Assembly (NCBI GenBank): GCA_016715825.1
Contig: JADJXO010000001.1
Span: 113,501 to 177,500 of the forward strand
From: Nitrospira sp.
GTDB taxonomy: Bacteria > Nitrospirota > Nitrospiria > Nitrospirales > Nitrospiraceae
Length of the DNA: 64,000 nucleotides
Direction: 5' to 3'
In this document: one piece after another, positions 33,728 through 40,606 of the stretch
How positions within the stretch are numbered: position 1 is the stretch's first letter
Layout of the letters: every line of letters begins with the position of its first letter
Position numbers and translations under genes: made by a program
The notes under the pieces: model-generated
Database searches by the model: none
What the model saw: the letters and a program-made list of their open reading frames with translations, nothing else
What the model was told of the DNA's origin: nothing

Positions 33728-34909
33728 ATGTCCACTGATTCGTCCCAAGAAGCGATTCACGATCATCTCGCCTGGTGGGGCCTCAAGCACTTCACGTCGG
33801 ACCACGACTACTTTACCTGGCAACGACAACAATGGTCGTCGGGAGGTCTCGCGCAGCTCACCCGCCAGGCTGAACAAAAGCGAAGCGGCGATCGGCATGA
33901 TGAAATCGCATTTTATGATTTCACCGCGCGGCCGACGATCTTGCCTGTCCTCTACAGCCAGCGATACGACTACTATGAGGAAATGGGGCGTCGGATCTGC
34001 GCATCGCTCGTCTCAGCGGAGACGGTTCTCGATTTCGGCTGCGGCCCCGGCATCCTGACGACCTTCTACGCACGGCAGTGTCCCGAAAAGACGTTCGTAG
34101 GACTTGATCGTTCTCGCGCCTTGATTGCGGTCGCGCAGCGAAAGGCAAGCGAGCTCGGTATAGGTAACGTTCGATTTGACTGTGTCGATGCGGAGACCGA
34201 TTCTCTGCCGGGATCCTATGATCTGGCGATTGCTACTCATGTGCTGATGCAGTCCGAGTACGACCCCGGACTTCCAAGCCGCAGTTGGCGCACGTTCGAG
34301 CGCAAGCCCGATCCGTCGCAGCAATCCGCGTTTGAGCAGCGGACCGGGCTTGGGATCAGGCTTGATCGAGTCTGCAAAGCCTTGCGACTGAACGGCCGCA
34401 TGATCCTGTGCGAGAAGACAAGGCAACTCGCCAGGCGTGTACCCTTCCAACGAGCCGTATCGAGGAGGGGATTCGGACTCGTTGGACCCGCGGAGCCCAT
34501 TCACTATCGTTCTATTGAAGAAGCGGTGGATGATGGGCCTCTCTTTCTTGTGCATCGACGGTCCCATGCATCATCCGGTTGGGATGAACGACCTGAGGAA
34601 GACGAAGGCTCCCCGTTTGTTCAAGATATGGCCCAGCCCATGAACGATCCTGGGAGACCGCTGTATGAAAATCATTGGCCGTCGGCTCAGGGCGTGTGGG
34701 AAGAATTGAGGGATCGTGTCGCCGTGCAGGAGGCCACTCGCCAAGAATCGAACGGCCGACAAGTGCATGTTGAACGTGGCACGAGCGGCGACCTCTCCTA
34801 CCTATACTGCGCGAACACCTTCGATCAACGGCAAGTCCTGATTGAGAAGCAGGCTCGGTCGGCGATGATCGAGGCCTACTACCAAGAAATCATCCGAGGG
34901 CTCCCCTAG
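33728..34909 (+). CDS. Class I SAM-dependent methyltransferase
   Basis: A 393-residue protein with a SAM-binding motif VLDFGCGPGILTTFYA followed by VGLDRSRALIAVA at residues ~100-130. Motif II/III is around YDLAIATHVLMQS. An N-terminal ~90 residues (EAIHDHLAWWGLKHF.., many aromatic residues) and the long C-terminal part do not match a family I recognise, so the substrate is unknown. ATG 33728 is chosen because the frame upstream lies within the inverted-repeat element. Cytoplasmic. Followed by the 35.1 kb gene cluster on the same strand but 190 bases away, so it may not be part of that unit. Confidence 0.75.
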   Translation: MSTDSSQEAIHDHLAWWGLKHFTSDHDYFTWQRQQWSSGGLAQLTRQAEQKRSGDRHDEIAFYDFTARPTILPVLYSQRYDYYEEMGRRICASLVSAETVLDFGCGPGILTTFYARQCPEKTFVGLDRSRALIAVAQRKASELGIGNVRFDCVDAETDSLPGSYDLAIATHVLMQSEYDPGLPSRSWRTFERKPDPSQQSAFEQRTGLGIRLDRVCKALRLNGRMILCEKTRQLARRVPFQRAVSRRGFGLVGPAEPIHYRSIEEAVDDGPLFLVHRRSHASSGWDERPEEDEGSPFVQDMAQPMNDPGRPLYENHWPSAQGVWEELRDRVAVQEATRQESNGRQVHVERGTSGDLSYLYCANTFDQRQVLIEKQARSAMIEAYYQEIIRGLP

Positions 34910-35100
34910 TAATGCTACTGGATTGTACTGGCTGGTATAGGCCTCGCGCGCACGAAAATCAAAAAATACCTGATATTCCCCTTGCAATCGACGGTTCCCC
35001 TCGCTAGGCTGAATTCGCGTTCCAATATTTCACAAGACGTGGACACGTGGCGTTCTCGTTCATGCTCGTTCCGGGCGTGAGTCGAGAAGGAGGCACCACT

Positions 35101-35733
35101 ATGAAAGCGCCGCACATTCTCCTTGCCGCCGTGAGTTTGGTCTTCACCGGGTGTGTGACTCCACCGGAGGTGAAACAAGCCCTCATCGCCAAGGACCAGG
35201 CGTACCTCGAGAGCGAGCAGTTGATGGAGGGATACCGCGAGCTGGTTCAGCAGGTTACCTCGCGCCATCACCATTGGTATCGCTATGTTCAAACTCGACT
35301 GAAACTCAATCTTGCGCTGCAATGGGCCACGACAAATCCGAAGTTGACAGACGTCGGCGATGCGGATTTAGCAGGCGATGATGCGGATCTATTGGGGCCA
35401 GAGGTGATCGCGCTGATCAACGACATTCGGCTCAAACATCTTCCGGAGCGAAAAGGGCCGACGGGGCAGGTGGTCTTTCATGCCGGCACCGCAGATATGA
35501 ACACGCTCCTCCAGAAGCTCCCTGAGTTGATTGGGCGAGTGGAACAGCGTGTCGAGAAAGATTCGGCAGCGTCCTCCACGATGGACGTGGCGGCGTTCGA
35601 TCACTACCGCAGGAACGTCGAGGCGGTGCGCCGGATCAACGCTATCATCAAACAATACCTGGATATCGACGTCACCGTATCCCGCAATGACGTGCAATCG
35701 CTTACCGAGGCCATGAGAACGCTGCGTCGCTGA
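35101..35733 (+). CDS. Lipoprotein, first gene of the amine-oxidase-like cluster
   Basis: A 210-residue protein with lipoprotein signal MKAPHILLAAVSLVFTGC (acceptor Cys at 18). The mature part is helical and polar: KDQAYLESEQLMEGYRELVQQ, then HHHWYRYVQTRL and a long C-terminal helix region rich in Arg and Asp. It starts at ATG 35101 after an AGAAGGAGG ribosome binding site. The next gene begins 34 bases downstream on the same strand, and all five genes to 38795 run in one direction, so an operon is likely. The family is not recognised; probably a lipid-anchored envelope protein. Confidence 0.75.
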   Translation: MKAPHILLAAVSLVFTGCVTPPEVKQALIAKDQAYLESEQLMEGYRELVQQVTSRHHHWYRYVQTRLKLNLALQWATTNPKLTDVGDADLAGDDADLLGPEVIALINDIRLKHLPERKGPTGQVVFHAGTADMNTLLQKLPELIGRVEQRVEKDSAASSTMDVAAFDHYRRNVEAVRRINAIIKQYLDIDVTVSRNDVQSLTEAMRTLRR

Positions 35734-35767
35734 TGCGGCATGTCCTGTTCGCTGGGGAGGTCAGAAG

Positions 35768-36478
35768 ATGATGAATCGACAAGCTGCAACCTTGGCAATC
35801 GGGTTGGTTCTCATGAGCGTAGTGGGTTGCAACTCGATTCATAGTGATGCCGTGCGCGATCTTTTGCACAAGGAAGGCGTGAAAATCGACGCGGCTCAGA
35901 CAAACATCGACCTCTTTCAAAAAGAGACGGAAGAACGCATCACGTTCTTAGAACAGGCCCGCACTGAGTTGCACGAAGCCTTCAAGTCCCTGCGGACACA
36001 CGAGACCAAACATCAATTTGTCCTCTCGTCCTATCGCAATATTGCGAGTAAAAAAGGCGAGGCTGCCTATGCTGCGGCCTATCTGGTCAGTCAGATCTAT
36101 CTGACTGATTATCAGGGATTGGAAAAGGCTGTGTGGGATCAATTTGAGGATGATTTCTGCGGTTTGCGCGAGGCCGCCAATGCCTTGAACGACTCCTGGA
36201 AAAAGACGGCGGCGCTCCATGCCCAATTGAGACGCTATGCTGAGAAATCGGCGCTCGCATCGGTCGATCCTGAGTTTGTATCTGCGTTGATCGAACAGGC
36301 TCCAGGACAGTCGGATCGTATCATGGAGATAGTCAACCACTCACGAACTCTCAATGATGCGTTGGAAGAAGTCACGGGCGCGCGTATCGTGCGCGCGCCC
36401 GCGTTGCAACGCGCCCAGATGTTGACCTCCGACTTGGTGAACCTTCTGGATAACCTGAAGAAAGATGACGGGCAATAG
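35768..36478 (+). CDS. Lipoprotein with helical body
   Basis: A 236-residue protein with a lipoprotein signal MMNRQAATLAIGLVLMSVVGC. The mature part is highly helical, with an early EERITFLEQARTELHEAFKSL segment and repeated Leu/Ala heptads suggesting coiled coils. A strong GGGAGGTC ribosome binding site precedes the start. It is the second gene of the cluster, and 14 bases separate its stop from the next gene. Function unknown. The coiled-coil nature matches the adjacent 36493 gene, so the two proteins might assemble together. Confidence 0.72.
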   Translation: MMNRQAATLAIGLVLMSVVGCNSIHSDAVRDLLHKEGVKIDAAQTNIDLFQKETEERITFLEQARTELHEAFKSLRTHETKHQFVLSSYRNIASKKGEAAYAAAYLVSQIYLTDYQGLEKAVWDQFEDDFCGLREAANALNDSWKKTAALHAQLRRYAEKSALASVDPEFVSALIEQAPGQSDRIMEIVNHSRTLNDALEEVTGARIVRAPALQRAQMLTSDLVNLLDNLKKDDGQ

Positions 36479-36492
36479 GAGGAGGCACCGCC

Positions 36493-37011
36493 ATGGAAAC
36501 CAGTATCGCGGGGGTCGTAGGTTTTCTGGAAGACAACGACAGTCTGATCAAACAGTTGATGGAGACTGCCGAGCGCGCGCATCAGGAGATCAGCGATTTG
36601 TCGGGTCAGGTAGACCATGCTCGTGAAGAAGCAAATATCTTGGTCGATCAGCTCGGTGCCGTGGAATTTGCGGTTGGGAAAAGTGATGAAACGAGAGTTC
36701 GTCAAAAGGCGCTCCTGGAAGCAGTCGCGGCGCTGCGAAAAAAGTTTGAGACCTACAAAAACGACCCTCTTCGTCGCGGAATCTATGCGGCAGAGATTTC
36801 TAATCTCTATGTGCAGCTGGCCAATACCTTCAATAATGAGACGATTGCCCAGGTCGTCCCGTTCAGCACGGACGAAATCAAGACCTACAAAGAGTTGATG
36901 AGAGAGGCGGTTCTCGACGCGGCATCTCGTAAGAAGCGAGCTGCGGTCATTAAGGCTGCCGCGCGTGTTTCGAGGCTTGCAATTGGAATTGCCGGGAAAT
37001 TGGCGGTGTGA
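36493..37011 (+). CDS. Coiled-coil protein of unknown function
   Basis: A 172-residue protein with no signal peptide or membrane segment. The first ~110 residues are a likely coiled coil (LIKQLMETAERAHQEISDLS, VRQKALLEAVAALRKKFE). The C-terminus is a basic, Ala-rich helix, SRKKRAAVIKAAARVSRLAI, that could be amphipathic and membrane-associating. It sits between two lipoprotein genes in the cluster, after a GGAGGAGGC ribosome binding site. It is possibly cytoplasmic or inner-membrane-attached, unlike its neighbours. Not recognised. Confidence 0.7.
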   Translation: METSIAGVVGFLEDNDSLIKQLMETAERAHQEISDLSGQVDHAREEANILVDQLGAVEFAVGKSDETRVRQKALLEAVAALRKKFETYKNDPLRRGIYAAEISNLYVQLANTFNNETIAQVVPFSTDEIKTYKELMREAVLDAASRKKRAAVIKAAARVSRLAIGIAGKLAV

Positions 37012-37030
37012 GGGTGTGAAAGGTCGATCC

Positions 37031-37804
37031 ATGCGACAGGCGCTCTTTCTCTGCATGGTTGTGGGGGTTGGGAGTGGATGCACACTGGATGCCGGCTCTC
37101 GCGGTCCCTTTGGACCTGAGGATCCGGAAACCGCAGTGCAGAAGGCCAGGTTGCCTGAGGCGGTTCCTTTTCTTCACAGTCTTCAGTTTACCGGTGAAGA
37201 GACCGCTGGGCACCATAAACCCAAAATGGTTGGTGCCTCTGGCGAGACAGCTGTGAAGCGGGCCGCCAATGAATCGGTCGTGCTGACTGCCGACGAGGTG
37301 GCGACCTTCCGAACGGTGGCCGAGAACGACCGTGGTGTCGTCCTGCAACTTGGGAGCCGTTGGGCTTTCATCGACGCCGACCGGATTCCACCGGAGGGAA
37401 AAATCACATTTGGTTGCTGTCGGCAGACCACAGGCCTCGTTCGCCTTGTGTATTACAGCTATAGTCAGAACGCGGCTGTCGAGGTTCGTGCAAAGAAATC
37501 AGGTGTTCTCAGTGTAGCCCGGCGTGAGGGGTATCAACCACCGGAAGGGCAACAGGATGTGCAACGAGGCATCGAATTAGCCAAAACGGATCCACGCCTG
37601 GTCGGTAAAGTCGACCAACTCCAAGGGCATGGACTCCTCATGCAGCCTGATCAAGGATTCTTTCGAAATGATCCAGGTTACGGCCATCGGACGATATGGA
37701 TCACGTTTTCAGAGGGACAGGGCGGTGATCCCAAATATTGGGCGGTGGTTGATCTCACAGAAGATAAGGTTCTCGAGGCCGGTGAAGAGCCGCCTCGCTC
37801 GTGA
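37031..37804 (+). CDS. Lipoprotein resembling the N-terminal region of copper amine oxidase
   Basis: A 257-residue protein with lipoprotein signal LFLCMVVGVGSGC. Residues ~155-257 look like the part of a copper amine oxidase just before its catalytic domain: QDVQRGIELAKTDPRLVGKV, then HRTIWITFSEGQ and a C-terminal YWAVVDLTEDKVLEAGEEPP. The last matches the AVVDL...V....D...P boundary segment that precedes the catalytic domain in amine oxidases. The next gene begins 10 bases downstream and resembles the catalytic domain. If correct, the enzyme is split in two genes. Similarity is by eye only. ATG 37031 is preferred over an upstream start. Confidence 0.6.
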   Translation: MRQALFLCMVVGVGSGCTLDAGSRGPFGPEDPETAVQKARLPEAVPFLHSLQFTGEETAGHHKPKMVGASGETAVKRAANESVVLTADEVATFRTVAENDRGVVLQLGSRWAFIDADRIPPEGKITFGCCRQTTGLVRLVYYSYSQNAAVEVRAKKSGVLSVARREGYQPPEGQQDVQRGIELAKTDPRLVGKVDQLQGHGLLMQPDQGFFRNDPGYGHRTIWITFSEGQGGDPKYWAVVDLTEDKVLEAGEEPPRS

Positions 37805-37814
37805 GAGGAGGGTG

Positions 37815-38795
37815 ATGAAAAGAATTTGCTCCATCGCTGTATTGTGGCTCTGCGTGCTGTCCTGGTTGGGAACAGCCTTCGCCGAGACACAGTCTGAACA
37901 CGTGACCTGGGGGCCGTGGAGTTTCGACTGGGAGGTTCGCGATAACACCGGGCTCGCACTGCGAAACGTGACGTATGCCGATGAACTGATCCTTGCCAAG
38001 GCAAGCATGCCCGTCGTGCGTGTAAAGTACGTCAAGGAGCGGGTGTGGTGGAATCCGTTCACGTGGTTCGGCTCGCGTGCTGATAGCGGGCGATGCGGAC
38101 CATTCCAGGACCGGTTGCGGTGGCAGGATCTGGTTCCAATCCTGAATTGCGGTGATCAAAAGGTCTGCCTAGAAAGCTCAACCCAGAATGCCGCGAAGTG
38201 GCTCGAGGTGGGCGTCTATGCCCGAATCGGCGAATATCATCTGTATCAATCCTGGCATCTCTCGGAGGATGGGGAAATCCGTCCAGTGCTGCAGAGCCGT
38301 GGCTTGTCATGCAATACCGACCACGATCATCATCCCTATTGGCGTTTCGACTTTGACGTTAACGGCAACGGCATGGACCAAGTCTTTGTGCATGAAGACG
38401 GCGGGGCGGATCTTGGATGGGGCCCAGGGTGGCGGAAATATACGAATGAGCGAAATGATGTCAAGATTCCCGCGCTCAACAAGACGTGGTTGATTCGTGA
38501 TCAACTGAACGGCCACGGGGTCTGGGTGATTCCCGGTACCGGGTATGCTCCACTAAATGACGATGGCGAGCGGGACAAGTTTGCCGATTTCGACGTGGCT
38601 ATCCGTCGCGCCAACGTGAGCGAGGATGTGCCCTGGAGCTTTGGCGCGCGCGGCCAACTCGGATATGACGAAGACAATCAAGGTGTCCAAGAGCAAGACA
38701 TTGTGTTCTGGTACGTAGCTCATCTCCCCCATAGGGCTGCCCTAGGTCCGACCAAATGGCTGGCTCTTGGACCTATTCTGCGCGTTCAGCGGTGA
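37815..38795 (+). CDS. Copper amine oxidase catalytic-domain-like protein, altered cofactor site
   Basis: A 326-residue exported protein (signal peptide LWLCVLSWLGTAFA). Its body follows the order of the copper amine oxidase catalytic domain. WSFDWEVRDNTGLALRNV resembles the W.F.V..REGL.L.DV segment. GEYHLYQSWHLSEDGEI (139-155) lies where the Asn-Tyr-Asp cofactor motif sits; Y141 is kept but the Asn is Glu and the Asp is His. DHDHHPYWRFDFDVNG (H170, H172, H173) matches the copper His-x-His, and AHLPHRA (H303, H306) the third copper His. So it may bind copper but probably does not form the topaquinone cofactor by the usual motif. Start ATG 37815, GGAGGG upstream. Confidence 0.62.
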   Translation: MKRICSIAVLWLCVLSWLGTAFAETQSEHVTWGPWSFDWEVRDNTGLALRNVTYADELILAKASMPVVRVKYVKERVWWNPFTWFGSRADSGRCGPFQDRLRWQDLVPILNCGDQKVCLESSTQNAAKWLEVGVYARIGEYHLYQSWHLSEDGEIRPVLQSRGLSCNTDHDHHPYWRFDFDVNGNGMDQVFVHEDGGADLGWGPGWRKYTNERNDVKIPALNKTWLIRDQLNGHGVWVIPGTGYAPLNDDGERDKFADFDVAIRRANVSEDVPWSFGARGQLGYDEDNQGVQEQDIVFWYVAHLPHRAALGPTKWLALGPILRVQR

Positions 38796-38993
38796 CCAAT
38801 CCTTAGCTCGCGATTCTTTGATGGGCAGACCTCCTGCTTCGTCTCCAACGAACTCGTAAGAATTCTCATATTGACAGGGAATATTGAAGAGGAGTAAGGA
38901 AAGAATACTTCTAGAGACTGCATGACAATAAGCAAGTGATATCCGTCAGGGTACACAGGCGCTAACGTTATACAGAGCCAGGAGGAGGTGGTG
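38796..38993. other. Spacer after the cluster, no supported gene
   Basis: This AT-richer stretch between the amine-oxidase-like gene and the small ORF contains no frame I can support. A strong AGGAGGAGG ribosome binding site sits at its end, just before the small ORF at 38994. Confidence 0.4.
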
Positions 38994-39098
38994 ATGGAAG
39001 ACCTGAGTCCACCGGATCACATCAGCCCGCCCAGTCTTAGGCGGGTGTTTCGTCAGATACACTCACACATTTTCAGTCGGCCTGATCCCTCTCGGTAG
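38994..39098 (+). CDS. Possible 34-residue protein
   Basis: ATG 38994 follows an unusually strong AGGAGGAGGTGGTG ribosome binding site and opens a 34-codon frame ending at TAG 39096-39098. The product, Pro/Ser/His/Arg-rich, contains no membrane segment and resembles no family. A GC-rich stem, CCCGCC at 39026-39031 pairing with GGCGGG at 39040-39045, lies inside the frame. That stem could instead be part of an RNA. The ribosome binding site is the main support, so confidence is low. Confidence 0.35.
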   Translation: MEDLSPPDHISPPSLRRVFRQIHSHIFSRPDPSR

Positions 39099-39149
39099 AG
39101 AGATAGGCGACGGGTATAGGTCGTCTTGCGGCGTGGAGATTCTCCGTTC

Positions 39150-39159
39150 GGGGGGGGGG
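39150..39159 (+). repeat. Run of ten G residues
   Basis: Ten consecutive G residues in an intergenic region, about 100 bases before a small membrane protein gene. Long homopolymers of this kind often vary in length during replication or in sequencing. It lies near no coding frame I support, so phase variation of a protein is not evident, but it could alter promoter spacing. Confidence 0.5.
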
Positions 39160-39260
39160 CATGCCTTTATAGTCTATCGTGTTTCTTGGGCGGAGTCCCA
39201 AGATGGGGCGGTACGCTGGGACACACATCGGGATCATGATACGAACGAAAGGAGCTAGCC

Positions 39261-39341
39261 ATGGACACACTCGTTATGTTTGCAGTCATCATGCTCGCGA
39301 TTCTCGTCGGTGGATTAGTCGTCTACAAGAAAAGTCAGTAG
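39261..39341 (+). CDS. 26-residue single-pass membrane protein
   Basis: ATG 39261 is preceded by AAAGGAG at good spacing and opens a 26-codon frame to TAG 39339-39341. The product is almost entirely one hydrophobic helix (FAVIMLAILVGGLVVY) followed by KKSQ, an orientation signal placing the C-terminus in the cytoplasm. Such tiny membrane proteins often regulate or stabilise larger membrane complexes. No partner is obvious. The cytochrome c gene nearby is on the opposite strand. The strong ribosome binding site and clean hydrophobic profile argue that it is real. Confidence 0.55.
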   Translation: MDTLVMFAVIMLAILVGGLVVYKKSQ

Positions 39342-39496
39342 GGAACGAAGGGAGAAGGGGATCAGTTCAGTCTTCTGTTCCTATATTCTAATTGTTAGTT
39401 GATGCACCGGTACGATGTAGATGTGCCGGTGCCTCGGGTGTGGGCTGTGCCTTAAGACTGTGGGCGTCTTGTCTCAAGCCCTATAGAGGGGGTGAT

Positions 39497-40042
39497 TTAT
39501 TTCGACGTCTCCTCACTGGACGGAAACAGAATATAGGGAGTGGGCGGTTCCTGATCTGGTGGGAGGAAGTTGGGTGCTGGCTTTCCGGCTGGCCCAAGAT
39601 TTCTGATGAACCGATAGATGGCACGCAGGTCTTCATCCGTCATTTCGCGCAGGACAAACCACGGCATCGGGGGCCGAAACTCGACGGCGCGTGACACCTG
39701 GATCCACTGGTCTTCCGAGAGATTGTGCATGTAGAGCCGTAAATTGCTCGCATACGTCGTTCCCCAGGGGCCCCGCCAACCGATCGAGTCTCCTTTGAGC
39801 CAGTCTTGCTCAGGTATCTTCCCAGCCGCGTCTGCATAGCCGGTGGTGTGGCAGTCGTTGCAGCCGGCGATCTTGATGAGATACCGACCCCGCTCCTCGG
39901 TCTTCTTGTCCAATGTCTTGTCCGAGGGCGTCACGTGGCTCAGGTGCGGTCCCTTGTCTTCAGCTGCCGCCGTGCCAGTCAGCACGGGTATCATCAGAAG
40001 TAGACAGAGACGCGAAGCACGAACGGTGTCAGAAAGAGGCAT
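39497..40042 (-). CDS. Exported monohaem cytochrome c
   Basis: A 181-residue protein with a signal peptide (LCLLLMIPVLTGTAAA). One haem c motif, CNDCH in IKIAGCNDCHTTGYA, is present near residue 62, with the distal Met probably in FRPPMPWFVLREM. The class I cytochrome c fold places a C-terminal helix at DEDLRAIYRFIRNLGP. It would carry electrons in the periplasm. Start ATG 40042 is the only one that includes the signal. It is a single-gene unit, and the redox partner is unknown. The C-terminal Pro-rich tail is beyond the core fold. Confidence 0.82.
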   Translation of the reverse strand: MPLSDTVRASRLCLLLMIPVLTGTAAAEDKGPHLSHVTPSDKTLDKKTEERGRYLIKIAGCNDCHTTGYADAAGKIPEQDWLKGDSIGWRGPWGTTYASNLRLYMHNLSEDQWIQVSRAVEFRPPMPWFVLREMTDEDLRAIYRFIRNLGPAGKPAPNFLPPDQEPPTPYILFPSSEETSK

Positions 40043-40083
40043 ACTCTATTTTCCCATAGGTGGACCAACCGCCAGTCAGGAAA

Positions 40084-40257
40084 TCAGTAATCATCGATTT
40101 CGTCTGTCTCGTCGAGCATCTCTGCTGTGATCTCGTCGGCTTCAGCGGTCCATTGAGTCAATGGAATACCCTTCGCCTTCAAGATCGCCTCCTGCTCCGT
40201 ACCCGCAGCCAGTGTCAAATCGTATGTGATGGTCTGTCTGACCTGAAACATTTTCAT
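40084..40257 (-). CDS. Small acidic protein, 57 residues
   Basis: A 57-residue protein starting MKMFQVRQTITYDLTLAAGT and ending in an acidic tail, ETDEIDDY. ATG 40257 follows an AAAGGTGA ribosome binding site. The N-terminus reads as a beta strand, then helix, with a GTEQEAILKAKGIPL segment that suggests a compact alpha/beta fold. I do not recognise the family. The frame continues upstream but is Ser/Arg-rich and lacks a ribosome binding site. It lies just upstream of the cytochrome c gene on the same strand, 41 bases apart, so the two may be co-transcribed. Confidence 0.6.
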   Translation of the reverse strand: MKMFQVRQTITYDLTLAAGTEQEAILKAKGIPLTQWTAEADEITAEMLDETDEIDDY

Positions 40258-40606
40258 GGGTTGGTCACCTTTGTTTGAAGCACGTGAAGTGATACGTGAT
40301 CTTAAGGGTCCAATCGATAGCAGATCATGTCTTTGACGATGAGCGGCCTTTGACGAACAGACACAAGAGCTCCGCCGTGATGCCCTAACCGAAACAGGAC
40401 TTCTGGTGCGGTCGTACCTGCGCATTGTAATCGATTCGACTGTGGATACCATAGGGGGTAATTTATTCTCTCGTTCGACCACATCCTCGACCGTTGCCTT
40501 GACTCCATTTCCATCGCTTTGTTAGAGTGATCAACCCAAGTCTAAGCGATTGAAAGATCCACTGTTTCCTGAACCGTTCCCATAAGCAATTCGAGGCAAC
40601 ACCGTG
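40258..40606. other. Intergenic stretch, probable promoters
   Basis: About 350 bases between the divergent small acidic protein gene and the NHL gene. It should hold promoters for both directions, but I could not pick a convincing -10/-35 pair. No gene, hairpin or repeat is supported here. Confidence 0.4.

Noticed and set aside
39001..39050. Terminator at the CCCGCC/GGCGGG stem
   Set aside because: The stem is only 6 bp with an 8-base loop and is followed by a weak T-run; it also lies within a possible small gene.
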